A stretch of DNA of 64,000 bases from Halalkalibacter suaedae (GTDB taxonomy: Bacteria; Bacillota; Bacilli; Bacillales; Bacillaceae_D), in NCBI RefSeq assembly GCF_017939705.1, contig NZ_JAGKSQ010000001.1:558001-622000 (forward strand), in the 5' to 3' direction. Below the pieces are notes generated by a model. It was not told where the DNA came from. It saw nothing but the letters and a program-made list of their open reading frames with translations, and made no database searches. Both the position numbers and the translations under genes were made by a program. Below are positions 34,252 to 42,898 of this stretch, one piece after another (position 1 is the stretch's first letter; every line of letters starts with the position of its first letter).

Positions 34252-35249
34252 CTCGCTACTTTCTCCCCTTCCTCCGCAAACAGAACACATCGAACTTGAT
34301 GTCCTTCATCTACGTTGAAAAGCTCTGGAACATCCTTCGTACAGATGTCCATTGCATGCTTACATCTTGGTGCAAAGCGACAGCCTTGCGGAAAGTCATG
34401 GGCAGGAGGAACCATCCCCGGGATTGAACCTAATCGTTCACCAGTACTTTCTAGATTCGGCATACTTTCGAGTAGCCCAACCGTATACGGATGCTTCGGT
34501 TCAGTGAACAAATTATAGACACTCGCCTCTTCAACAATCTGACCACCATACATAACAACGACGCGATCAGCGACTTCAGCGACAACACCAAGGTCATGTG
34601 TAATTAATAGAATAGAAGAACCATACTTCTTCTTAACATCTATCATTAAATCTAGAATCTGCTGCTGGATCGTCACATCTAATGCTGTCGTAGGTTCATC
34701 AGCAATTAACAATTTAGGATTACAGGACATCGCCATCGCGATCATGACACGTTGTCTCATCCCACCTGAGAGCTGATGCGGATATTCATTAACAATTTGT
34801 TCAGCTCGCGGAAAACCTACTAATTTCAATAGATTAATAGCTTCCTTTAGTGCTTCTTTCTTTTTCATCTTTTTATGCTTCATTAATGGTTCGGCGATTT
34901 GGTTCCCGATTGTAAAAACGGGATTAAGTGATGTCATTGGCTCTTGGAAGATCATCCCCATCTCATTACCACGAACATGAACCATCTCTTTCTCTGAAAG
35001 ATCTAGTAAATTCTTTCCTGATAAAGAGATGCTACCATCAATAATTTCGCCTGGTGGTGAAGGAATTAGCTGCATGATTGATAATGAAGTGATACTCTTC
35101 CCACTACCAGATTCACCAACAAGAGCCAACGTTTCACCCTCATCGATATGAAAGCTAACCCCGTCGACAGCTTTTGCCACTTTATCATCACCAAGGTTAA
35201 AATAAGTTTTTAAATTTTCTACTTTTAACACGGGCTGTTTCGTTTCCAT
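34248..35249 (-). CDS. appD: Peptide ABC transporter ATPase, OppD/AppD-type (second system)
   Basis: The 333-residue ATPase has Walker [12 protein letters not shown], signature LSGGMRQRVM, Walker B LIADEPTTALD and the canonical C-terminal GCRFAPRCKHAMDIC with a later VRC. The ATG at 35249 follows GAGGTGTG. It lies 35 bp after the Lrp-type regulator gene and is probably co-transcribed with it. Confidence 0.93.
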   Translation of the reverse strand: METKQPVLKVENLKTYFNLGDDKVAKAVDGVSFHIDEGETLALVGESGSGKSITSLSIMQLIPSPPGEIIDGSISLSGKNLLDLSEKEMVHVRGNEMGMIFQEPMTSLNPVFTIGNQIAEPLMKHKKMKKKEALKEAINLLKLVGFPRAEQIVNEYPHQLSGGMRQRVMIAMAMSCNPKLLIADEPTTALDVTIQQQILDLMIDVKKKYGSSILLITHDLGVVAEVADRVVVMYGGQIVEEASVYNLFTEPKHPYTVGLLESMPNLESTGERLGSIPGMVPPAHDFPQGCRFAPRCKHAMDICTKDVPELFNVDEGHQVRCVLFAEEGEKVAR

Positions 35250-35284
35250 GTTTACACACCTCATCTATAAAGACTTACAAGCTG

Positions 35285-35743
35285 CTAGTCTTTTTTTACT
35301 ATATAAGAGAAAGAATCTTTATACTGCTTTAATTCAATATTCACATCAACTGATAGAATTCCATCCATTGTTGCAAGTTCTTTATTTACAAAGTGGACAA
35401 GATCATCATTGTTTTTAAAATAAGCTTGGATAAGCAAATCATATCGACCTGAGAAAGCACCGACAAATCGTACTTCCTGGAAAGTATTTAACCAATTTGC
35501 GATCGTTTCTTGCTGTCCTAGTTTAGTAGATATCCCAATGATCACTTGAACATTTAATCCGATCATATTTGGATCCATATGAATAATGAATTCAAATACT
35601 CCATCCTTTAACATCTTGTTAATACGTGTTCTAACAGTTCCCTCACTTACATTAAGCATTTTGGCTATTTCTGTATAAGATCGTTTCCCGTTCTCTTGCA
35701 AGTAACCTAGAATAGCTACATCTACTTCATCTAACTTCCCCAT
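35285..35743 (-). CDS. Lrp/AsnC-family transcriptional regulator
   Basis: The 152-residue protein has an N-terminal helix-turn-helix (LDEVDVAILGYLQENGKRSY, TEIAKMLNVSEGTVRTRINK) and a C-terminal RAM-type ligand domain (QVIIGISTKL, VRFVGAFSGRYDLLIQAYFK). It heads the second peptide operon, so it probably senses an amino acid and controls peptide import and itself. The likely start is ATG 35743; an in-frame GTG at 35761 is possible. An inverted repeat and a sigma-A promoter lie just upstream. Confidence 0.9.
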   Translation of the reverse strand: MGKLDEVDVAILGYLQENGKRSYTEIAKMLNVSEGTVRTRINKMLKDGVFEFIIHMDPNMIGLNVQVIIGISTKLGQQETIANWLNTFQEVRFVGAFSGRYDLLIQAYFKNNDDLVHFVNKELATMDGILSVDVNIELKQYKDSFSYIVKKD

Positions 35744-35792
35744 AAATCTCACTCTTTTCACTTACGCATTTCAAAGAACAAATGCTTAGATA

Positions 35793-35837
35793 TTACGAAA
35801 ATGAAATTATCGTTAATTTTTTTTGCGGATTTCGTAA
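35793..35837. promoter_or_regulatory. Candidate Lrp-type operator
   Basis: TTACGAAA (35793-35800) and TTTCGTAA (35830-35837) are perfect inverted halves 29 bp apart, between the -10 box and the regulator gene. Related TTACGAA, TTTCGTA and ATCGTTA words recur up to 36230. Confidence 0.45.
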
Positions 35838-35851
35838 ATTGGACTAACGTT

Positions 35852-35880
35852 ATTATAAGTCATTATTTTTTTTTATGCAA
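35852..35880 (-). promoter_or_regulatory. Sigma-A promoter of the lrp-app operon
   Basis: Minus strand TTGCAT (35875-35880), 17-base spacer, TATAAT (35852-35857). Confidence 0.7.
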
Positions 35881-35909
35881 TATTCAATATTATTAAAATA
35901 ATAAATATC

Positions 35910-35928
35910 TTGTGAGAAATTATAACAT
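35910..35928 (-). promoter_or_regulatory. 19-mer upstream element shared with the first opp operon
   Basis: Minus strand ATGTTATAATTTCTCACAA, 18 of 19 identical to 28544-28562 and at the same 29-base distance from the -35 box. The remaining gap to 36420 is AT-rich, with a short inverted repeat at 36375-36402 (GATTCCGTA and a near-complement) but no gene I can support. Confidence 0.6.
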
Positions 35929-36420
35929 AACTCATATTTTTTTGATTATCGTTAGAAAATCAACTTATACACGCTATTTTTTTCGAAATTATCAGATATA
36001 ATTACGATAAGTTACGAATACAATACTACGTTGATCTATCAAATATTTTCGTACATTTTTTAAATATAATTTATACAATAAAAATCACTTGTGACTCTAT
36101 ACATTCTATTCATATTTCCTTAATTTTCAAAGTATAGGACTTGTAGGGTATATGACGTAAGATTAAAACAACAAACCCATTCAATGTATGAACATTCACT
36201 AATATGTATAATTTTATTTCGACTTTCGTAATAAGTCAGAAAATTCATTGTGTTATAATTTTACAACTGAATTTTCTTCTTTACTATTTACTTAGAAGTT
36301 CTGACTTTTATGAACACGAATTACAGTATGACTTTCCCATCTCAGCTCGGGTAATTTTTTGGCTATAAATGAATGATTCCGTATTGGATCGTTACGGGAA
36401 TCACTTATTAATAACAAAAA

Positions 36421-36449
36421 AAATGTTTGAGGCATCACCTCAAACATTT
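36421..36449 (-). terminator. Terminator of tagO
   Basis: AAATGTTTGAGG (36421-36432) pairs with 36438-36449; a run of T residues follows on the minus strand. Confidence 0.9.
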
Positions 36450-36453
36450 CATA

Positions 36454-37542
36454 TTAATTACTATGCTTTCTAACTGGTCGCTTCAGCACAAACCGTCTAA
36501 ACATATTTATTAGTGGCTTTCTTCGGTTCCCAATGAGTCCAATCAATTCTGCTGACAACTCGATAAGAAGAAGTAAGACGGCGATAATGATAACTGATCC
36601 CCAAAGTGCAGCGTTGGAGAAAACGATAGCAGATACTCCAAAGAATATATTGACAACATATATTATTAAAACCGTCTTGCGGTGACTGAATCCCATCTCT
36701 AATAAGCAGTGATGTAAGTGTGACTTATCTGGTTCAGAGATCTTTTTCTTATTCAAGATTCTTCTTACAATCGCAAAGATTGTATCGAAAATCGGAATTG
36801 CCAGGATTATAATTGGTATAACTAAGCTAAATACAGTAACACTTTTGAATAATCCCATAACAGATATAACGGCAATTGCGTATCCTAAAAAGAGAGCTCC
36901 TGTATCGCCCATAAAGATCTTTGCAGGATTGAAGTTAAACGGTAGAAATCCAAGAATACTTCCAATTAAAATAATGGCAATTGGAACAACTAGGTATTGC
37001 CCATCAAGTATAGCCATCGCTAGGATTGAAGCTAGAGCAATTGTTGATACACCAGCTGCTAACCCGTCCAATCCATCAATTAAATTAATGGCATTAGTTA
37101 TGGCAACAATCCATAGTACAGTTAAAATTGCACTTAGCACAAATCCTAATTGAATCTGGACATCAAAAGGTAAATTGATTAATTCTATTCTAAGACCAGA
37201 CATGACAACAATACCCGCTGCCAATAACTGGCCGATTAGCTTATATTTTGCAGAAAGTGTATACAAATCATCCAATAAACCAACAATAACAATAATTCCT
37301 GCTCCTACAATAATAGAAGTAATATATGGTGATTCAACTGGGACAATTAGGAATCCAGCGATTGTCCCTATAATAATAGCAATCCCACCCATTCTAGGCA
37401 TTACTTGCTTATGAACTTTCCGATAATCAGGTTGATCAACTGCGCCTATTGCTTTTGCAAACTTAATCACAAGTGGTGTCGAAAGAAGCGATACTGTAAA
37501 AGCAACAAAAAAGGCAAGAATATATAACTCCAACTGACTCAA
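36454..37542 (-). CDS. tagO: TagO/WecA-type undecaprenyl-phosphate GlcNAc-1-phosphate transferase
   Basis: The roughly 362-residue polytopic membrane enzyme loads GlcNAc-1-phosphate on the C55 lipid carrier, the first step of wall teichoic acid or teichuronic acid synthesis. Family motifs are VDQPDYRKVHKQVMPRMGG, LLDDLYTLSAKYKL, NAINLIDGLDGLAAG, FMGDTGALFLGY and SHLHHCLLEMGFSHRKT. About ten membrane helices are evident. A TTG at 37542 with GTAGGTG upstream is my preferred start; an in-frame GTG at 37578 is the alternative. It begins the surface-polymer region; in B. subtilis tagO also lies close to degSU. Confidence 0.92.
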   Translation of the reverse strand: MSQLELYILAFFVAFTVSLLSTPLVIKFAKAIGAVDQPDYRKVHKQVMPRMGGIAIIIGTIAGFLIVPVESPYITSIIVGAGIIVIVGLLDDLYTLSAKYKLIGQLLAAGIVVMSGLRIELINLPFDVQIQLGFVLSAILTVLWIVAITNAINLIDGLDGLAAGVSTIALASILAMAILDGQYLVVPIAIILIGSILGFLPFNFNPAKIFMGDTGALFLGYAIAVISVMGLFKSVTVFSLVIPIIILAIPIFDTIFAIVRRILNKKKISEPDKSHLHHCLLEMGFSHRKTVLIIYVVNIFFGVSAIVFSNAALWGSVIIIAVLLLLIELSAELIGLIGNRRKPLINMFRRFVLKRPVRKHSN

Positions 37543-37752
37543 ACTTACACCTACTTTCAATTTAAAAACGTAAACCACTTAATACATAGTAATCTTATCT
37601 TTCAGGGATTTCAACAGAAATTTTGTCCGGGCTGAATAATTACAAACTTTTTCATTAAGTTACAAATGATATTAGTTGTATGGGACTATATTTTTAATGT
37701 CCCAAATAAAGAACTAATCATTCCACATTCACCAAAATCCCAATTAAAGGTA

Positions 37753-38517
37753 CTAAATATGCTTACGTGCTGAGCTCATTGCATAGGAGAGAAAACATCG
37801 TACTGTCTTAATTAACGAAAGTTTCTCGATTTTTCTGTATACGTACCAATTTTGCTTAGCTGCCTTCAACTTATTAGAAGAAATGGAGTTGGCACCTTTT
37901 CGATAAAGCGCTAAATTTTCTTGAAGGCCATATGCTTTGTAGCCACGTTTCAAAATTGACAACCATAATACGAAGTCTTGTCTTGTCCGCATATTAACCA
38001 TCTTAATGTCTTTGACCTTTTCCCTATTAATCATTACTGTTAAACATCCAATAATTGTATTCCTTAACAATCCTTCATAGTCAATAACCTCAGGGATATG
38101 AATTACTTTTCCTGTCCTTACACCGTCTACAGTCATATTTTCGTATTCCGTAAAAGAGAAATCGATATGATTTGTTTCCATAAAATGAATCTGCTTAGTT
38201 AATTTAGCTGGAAGCCATTGATCATCACTATCCAAAAAAGCAATGTATTTTCCATTTGAATTTTCTATCGCTGTGTTTCGAGCAATAGCAGCACCCGAAT
38301 TTTCATTTAAACTGATTAATCTGATTCGATTATCCTCTGCAGCATACTTTTTGATGATTTGACTTGAACGATCTGGAGATTTGTCATCAACCATAATGAG
38401 TTCCCAATTCTCATACGTTTGAGCTTGAACAGATTCAATCATTCCCTCAATATATAATTCAGCCTTGTACACAGGGGTAATAATGGAAACTAGAGGATTC
38501 TCGTTAGTTTTGTCCAT
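37753..38517 (-). CDS. Family 2 glycosyltransferase
   Basis: The 254-residue protein is a GT-A fold enzyme: PLVSIITPVYKAELYIEGMI, WELIMVDDKSPDRS and the DxD-type IAFLDSDDQW, all near the N-terminus. It lacks membrane helices and probably adds a sugar to a lipid-linked glycan on the cytoplasmic side. The ATG at 38517 follows AAGGAGGAG and overlaps the upstream gene by 14 bp. The gap to tagO (37543-37752) holds a small TGGGAC/GTCCCA hairpin without a T tail. Sugar donor and acceptor are unknown. Confidence 0.88.
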   Translation of the reverse strand: MDKTNENPLVSIITPVYKAELYIEGMIESVQAQTYENWELIMVDDKSPDRSSQIIKKYAAEDNRIRLISLNENSGAAIARNTAIENSNGKYIAFLDSDDQWLPAKLTKQIHFMETNHIDFSFTEYENMTVDGVRTGKVIHIPEVIDYEGLLRNTIIGCLTVMINREKVKDIKMVNMRTRQDFVLWLSILKRGYKAYGLQENLALYRKGANSISSNKLKAAKQNWYVYRKIEKLSLIKTVRCFLSYAMSSARKHI

Positions 38518-39037
38518 CTTGATACTCCTCCTTAAACTCAATACTCGAGATCTTCCACTGGGATGCCTCTCTAATTACGATCACATTTACTCGTAGCTTG
38601 TTATCTCTGTCGTACCATGAAACCATTGCTTCTGTATCTTGTTCAAGCAGTGTATATATAGGACGATTTAAATCTGAAGATAGTGACACGTATCGGTTAA
38701 TAAATTGATCGTATTCTTCATCTCCTTCTGTTTGTTCAAGAATTTTATGGTTTACAAACTCACTTAAAAAAGGGTCACTGAAATAGCGACTTAAATATTC
38801 TTCATAGTCTTCTCTTGTCTTAAGAGATGACTCTTCATTCTCTTCTTTTTCAAGCTTATATAATTTGAACTTAGCGACTTCCATATAAGTCATAATTTCT
38901 TGTTTTTGGTTTGGACTTAATTCGGGTATATCGTGCTCATCTTGATATTTAATACTTTCAGTTTGGTCCATAAAAAAGAAACCTGTTAAAAAAAAGACTA
39001 GTAATACCATCCAAAATATCCTTTTTACAATTTTCAT
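38504..39037 (-). CDS. Hypothetical membrane-anchored or secreted protein
   Basis: The 177-residue protein has one N-terminal hydrophobic segment (about 6-22) without a clear lipobox, then an acidic, helical extracytoplasmic part. I do not recognise a family. Its C-terminal part (MVSWYDRDNKLRVNVIVIRE then ASQWKISSIEF) resembles the NTF2-like or secretion-linked beta region of small lipoproteins, but this is weak. GAGAGAGGG precedes the ATG at 39037. It is translationally coupled to the following glycosyltransferase and so probably acts in the same polymer pathway. Confidence 0.6.
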   Translation of the reverse strand: MKIVKRIFWMVLLVFFLTGFFFMDQTESIKYQDEHDIPELSPNQKQEIMTYMEVAKFKLYKLEKEENEESSLKTREDYEEYLSRYFSDPFLSEFVNHKILEQTEGDEEYDQFINRYVSLSSDLNRPIYTLLEQDTEAMVSWYDRDNKLRVNVIVIREASQWKISSIEFKEEYQDGQN

Positions 39038-39074
39038 ATTAAACCCTCTCTCCTCTAAACCCAATCATAAACAT

Positions 39075-39114
39075 GAGGATGTGCAAAGGAACTAAATTCC
39101 AAAAACACATCCTC
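39075..39114. other. Stem-loop between galU and the hypothetical gene
   Basis: GAGGATGTG (39075-39083) pairs with CACATCCTC (39106-39114), with an inner GGAAC-like pairing. No T run follows on the minus strand, so function is unclear. Confidence 0.4.
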
Positions 39115-39192
39115 TTACTTCTAGAAATATTGTTCACTTATCCGTTCATTGTTGCCTTTGAGTAATGACATATACTCAATCAACCTTGTTTA

Positions 39193-40065
39193 TTATTGAA
39201 GTTCCTTCATTTTTTCTATCAAATACTCTTTAACAGAATCCTTTAGATCGTCACGCATAAGAGCAAAGTCAACTGTTGCTTGGACAAAGCCAAGCTTATT
39301 TCCGATGTCATATCGCTTTCCTTTAAATGCATATGCATACATATCCTGAGAAAAGGTTAGCTGTTGCAGGGCATCCGTTAGTTGGATCTCGTTCCCTGCA
39401 CCTGGCGTTTGATTACTAAGGATATCAAAGATTGCCGGGGTTAACACATATCTACCCATAATGGCCAAATTAGATGGAGCCTCGTCCATTGGCGGCTTTT
39501 CAACAAGACCATTAACAGTATAAATATCTCCATCCTTAGTCCCATAGTTAATCACACCATAGTTCGATAATAAACTTCTTTCGACTTCTTGTACTCCAAT
39601 TACTGTAGATTGCTTTTCTTCAAATAAATTGATTAACTGCTTCAAACATGGTTCCTCAGAAACAACAATGTCATCTCCAAGCATAACAGCGAACGGATCG
39701 TCTCCGACAAATTTACGTGCACACCAGATGGCATGTCCTAGTCCCTTAGGTTCTTTTTGACGAATATAATGGATATCTGCCATGTCGGAAATGGCCTTCA
39801 CTTCCGCAAGCTGCTCAATCTTGCCCTTTGCCAGTAATGTTTCCTCGAGCTCAAGTGAACGGTCAAAGTGGTCTTCAATTGCCCTCTTTCCACGTCCAGA
39901 TACGATCAGGATATCTTCAATGCCAGAAGCGACTGCTTCTTCAATAATATATTGGATTGTTGGTCTATCTACAATTGGCAACATTTCTTTAGGCTGTGCC
40001 TTCGTTGCAGGTAAAAATCTTGTTCCTAAACCGGCTGCTGGAATGATAGCTTTTTTCACCTTCAT
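39193..40065 (-). CDS. galU: UTP-glucose-1-phosphate uridylyltransferase
   Basis: The 290-residue enzyme makes UDP-glucose. It starts [20 protein letters not shown] (residues 2-21), the nucleotide-binding loop, and has [40 protein letters not shown] and VEKPP. AAGGAGTG precedes the ATG at 40065. B. subtilis GtaB, its likely orthologue, supplies UDP-glucose for teichoic acid glucosylation and glycolipids. It follows the polymerase gene by about 12 bp. Confidence 0.95.
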   Translation of the reverse strand: MKVKKAIIPAAGLGTRFLPATKAQPKEMLPIVDRPTIQYIIEEAVASGIEDILIVSGRGKRAIEDHFDRSLELEETLLAKGKIEQLAEVKAISDMADIHYIRQKEPKGLGHAIWCARKFVGDDPFAVMLGDDIVVSEEPCLKQLINLFEEKQSTVIGVQEVERSLLSNYGVINYGTKDGDIYTVNGLVEKPPMDEAPSNLAIMGRYVLTPAIFDILSNQTPGAGNEIQLTDALQQLTFSQDMYAYAFKGKRYDIGNKLGFVQATVDFALMRDDLKDSVKEYLIEKMKELQ

Positions 40066-40077
40066 AACAAACACTCC

Positions 40078-41448
40078 TTATTTAATTGATGTCTTTACTG
40101 AACGACGTTTGGCTAGTTCCATTATGATAAACATAATGATTATGACTGCCCAGAAACGTGGCGACGCAAAATCAGACCGATATAATGATGTAACCGCTAA
40201 GTGAAACCATAAAATAATTGCATAAAGGTAGTAATTGTTCTCGTTCCGTTTTAGAAATAGTTTTACACCTATTGTGACAAACATTGTTGTAAAAACAATA
40301 AATCCAAATATCCCATGTTCAAACAAGATATCGATAAATACATTATTTGATGTCACTGCAACCGAACCACGATGATGAAGGAATTTAGTTAGGTTTAAGA
40401 ACTCATATCCACCTGGTCCAAAGCCAAAGATGCTATTGATAATCGAATAATCAAACAGCCAGAAGAAAGGCATTACAAGCATATAAAGTCTGCTATGATG
40501 CTGAATATCAAAAATAGTTTCCACTCTTCCCAAGATTGGACTTAGGAATTGCATAACTAATCCTGTATTAAATAATCCAATAATAATAAGTGGGATTAAA
40601 CCATAGCAACTGTAAATGAACACTTTCTTTTTGTTCGGCATTCTTGCAGTAATTAAAATAAGAACAATAAAGGCTATAACCATTGCAAGATTAGCATAAC
40701 CACTTACTGCAAAGGAGAAGATAAGAACAAACATCCCTGGCAAGAAGAATTGAATAAAATAACGCAGCTTACTCTTAAAAAAGAAAAATGCAATTAATAA
40801 TCCATCAATAAGAAATGGAACAAGATAACTTGGTTCATCCGTTAAAGACGTCAAACGGAAATTAAAGAGAACATCGCTGTTAACACTATGTACAAACGAA
40901 CGTGTGTCTAGAGTAAACATTGGATATCCAATCAGGAAATGTAGGAATTGCCAAATCCCAAACAAAATAATTACAAAAATTCCATACACATAGGCTTTAG
41001 CAATCGATTCAAGCGTTTGATTTGAAAGCAAAGAGATGAATTTTAGAAAACACACAAATAATATTAGAAACAACAACATGTTAATAACTCTTGTTGGCAG
41101 TGAAGCCGTAAAATACTCAACATATTCACTAGAAAGAACCACAGTTAAATTATATGCTCCTGCTAGTATAGCGATAAGACCTGGAATATACAACGCAAGT
41201 ACAAAAGCTCTTTGTTCTTTGTCTAGTGGGTTTAGTAGGGACGATTGCTTACTAACGTATTTAAAGTAGACAATCAAAAATAACAAACCAAATCCAGATA
41301 AAAAGGTAACAAGAACAGAAGTAGGAGCTGGTAACAATGTTTGATAGATCCTTGAAACAGAGAACGGTGCCAAAAACATAAAAATGGCCATTAAAACTAG
41401 TATTATTTTTTCAAGATTGCTTTGAAGAAAGTCAGTTAATTTTGCCAA
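40078..41448 (-). CDS. O-antigen ligase / Wzy-like polymerase membrane protein
   Basis: The 456-residue protein has about twelve membrane helices and, near the C-terminus, a large loop with GFGPGGYEFLNLTKFLHHRG followed by SNNVFIDILFEHGIFGFIVF, the Wzy_C signature with the conserved histidine region. Such proteins polymerise or ligate lipid-linked repeat units on the outer face of the membrane. It starts with TTG after GAGGTATC. With the flippase and glycosyltransferases nearby it implies a Wzx/Wzy-type surface polysaccharide. Confidence 0.85.
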   Translation of the reverse strand: MAKLTDFLQSNLEKIILVLMAIFMFLAPFSVSRIYQTLLPAPTSVLVTFLSGFGLLFLIVYFKYVSKQSSLLNPLDKEQRAFVLALYIPGLIAILAGAYNLTVVLSSEYVEYFTASLPTRVINMLLFLILFVCFLKFISLLSNQTLESIAKAYVYGIFVIILFGIWQFLHFLIGYPMFTLDTRSFVHSVNSDVLFNFRLTSLTDEPSYLVPFLIDGLLIAFFFFKSKLRYFIQFFLPGMFVLIFSFAVSGYANLAMVIAFIVLILITARMPNKKKVFIYSCYGLIPLIIIGLFNTGLVMQFLSPILGRVETIFDIQHHSRLYMLVMPFFWLFDYSIINSIFGFGPGGYEFLNLTKFLHHRGSVAVTSNNVFIDILFEHGIFGFIVFTTMFVTIGVKLFLKRNENNYYLYAIILWFHLAVTSLYRSDFASPRFWAVIIIMFIIMELAKRRSVKTSIK

Positions 41449-41604
41449 TTTAGATACCTCATCTTTTCATCTCTATTATGCTCAATAATCATATCACAAT
41501 CATTCTATCTGGAAAACACTTGTCACGATCTCGTAAAGAAAACTTATTTCATTTTTTCAAATTAAATACTATAATTGAGTTACTAATACATTTTGGGGGA
41601 TTTT

Positions 41605-41970
41605 ATGAAGGTTCGCATTTTCTTACCTATATTGATTATAATTTGTTTTATCTTAACAGGTTGCGGGGATCAAACATTAGTTGTTCGAACTCCACTAGAA
41701 GGAGACAGTTACATACGCAATAATATACAGGAACTTAACTGGCCTATGTTCTCTACTTTAATATCAAAGAACAGCAACATTCAAGAAGATGATTTTCTCA
41801 ATTTACAGCAAACATTAACCGAATTTCCTCATACTCGATACATTCTTGTAAAGGATGAATTATTTCGGTTTAATCCTAGGGGACAGATGCTCTATTATAC
41901 TGATTGGATTGAAGAGGATGGCTATTATAAACTAGATTTGCTTGAGTTTCCCCGTTATGGTTCTAATTAA
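41605..41970 (+). CDS. Small hypothetical lipoprotein
   Basis: The 121-residue protein has a basic start, a hydrophobic segment and a lipobox LTGC at about Cys20, so it should be anchored outside the membrane. No family is recognised. TTGGGGGA precedes the ATG at 41605. It is one of few plus-strand genes here, lies divergent to the polymerase gene and ends at a terminator shared with the converging glycosyltransferase gene. Confidence 0.65.
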   Translation: MKVRIFLPILIIICFILTGCGDQTLVVRTPLEGDSYIRNNIQELNWPMFSTLISKNSNIQEDDFLNLQQTLTEFPHTRYILVKDELFRFNPRGQMLYYTDWIEEDGYYKLDLLEFPRYGSN

Positions 41971-42023
41971 AAAAAAGATCTCCTTCCTTCTACAACTTAG
42001 TAGTAAGAATGGAGATCTTTTTT
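41971..42023. terminator. Bidirectional terminator
   Basis: AAAAAAGATCTCC (41971-41983) pairs with GGAGATCTTTTTT (42011-42023), with additional inner pairing CTAC/GTAG. Confidence 0.88.
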
Positions 42024-42813
42024 ATTTATATGCGAAAAGTTCTTTAATCGTATCTAGATAATATTTAACAGGCTTTTCAAGATGATTTATTTTTTTTATG
42101 AAAAGCATTGTTAGAAGGACGAATCCTATAGGAAGATTAAACATTCTTCTAAACAACGGCCCTTTACTCAAAAAGGTCCTGTAATTCAACCTTGACTCGG
42201 TAGTTGGTTTTAAGTGATAGACAACAATATCCGGTTGATAGCTTATTGTGAATCCAGCCCGCCTCATGTCATTAAGAAAAATATTTTCTTCTCCACTGGG
42301 GTACTTCGCTCCTAAACCAAAATCCTCATCAAAAGCAATCTTGCCTTTATCAACAACGTTCAAATTCACGAATATTTCAATAGAAGAGATTCGAAACAAA
42401 TGCCTTAATTTAACATTTAACTCACTTTTTGCTGAATAATTCTTATAATACAGATTTTGTTCAGGGTCAAAAATCTGATAACATACAAGCCCCGAGGTAT
42501 TAGTGTTAAAAAAGGCGATTACTTTTTCAAAGGCATTCCTATCATACCAACAATCATCATCAGAAAAAGTCACAATAGTACCGGAGACTTCAGCCAACCC
42601 AATGTTTCTTGCGTAGGACAATCCTTTGCGGTTTAACTCAATATGCTTATATGAAAACTTATAATGTGCAAGTAACTCTGATACAGTGTCATGGTTTCCT
42701 TGTGATACAACGATAACTTCAAATTCCTGTGATGTTTGATCGGCAAGACTCGTAAACAGCCGATTAAGCTCATCTTTTCTTAAACCTAAAGTAGGTATGA
42801 TAATACTAATCAT
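42022..42813 (-). CDS. Family 2 glycosyltransferase
   Basis: The 263-residue enzyme has ISIIIPTLGLRKDELNRL, FEVIVVSQGNHDTV, GLSYARNIGL and the metal-binding VTFSDDDCWYD. A hydrophobic stretch near residues 225-240 may give peripheral membrane attachment. It is the last gene of a three-gene set with a flippase and another glycosyltransferase. Substrates are unknown. Confidence 0.87.
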   Translation of the reverse strand: MISIIIPTLGLRKDELNRLFTSLADQTSQEFEVIVVSQGNHDTVSELLAHYKFSYKHIELNRKGLSYARNIGLAEVSGTIVTFSDDDCWYDRNAFEKVIAFFNTNTSGLVCYQIFDPEQNLYYKNYSAKSELNVKLRHLFRISSIEIFVNLNVVDKGKIAFDEDFGLGAKYPSGEENIFLNDMRRAGFTISYQPDIVVYHLKPTTESRLNYRTFLSKGPLFRRMFNLPIGFVLLTMLFIKKINHLEKPVKYYLDTIKELFAYK

Positions 42814-42898
42814 TAATAATCAACCTCACCTGTACATCTCGATTCATTCTATAGCACCTTACCTTCTATAATACCCTAGCATTGAGTTTGAAGAAAGT

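Noticed and set aside
36001-36246. Possible CodY boxes before the lrp-app operon
   Set aside because: Best matches reach only 10-11 of 15 positions, as expected by chance in this AT content.
35762-36420. AT-rich gap considered as a replication origin or partition site
   Set aside because: No DnaA-box cluster or parS-like palindrome is visible; promoter and operator motifs explain part of it.
41478-41723. Plus-strand open frame before the small lipoprotein gene
   Set aside because: It overlaps the lipoprotein start in another frame, lacks a ribosome site and has no recognisable features.
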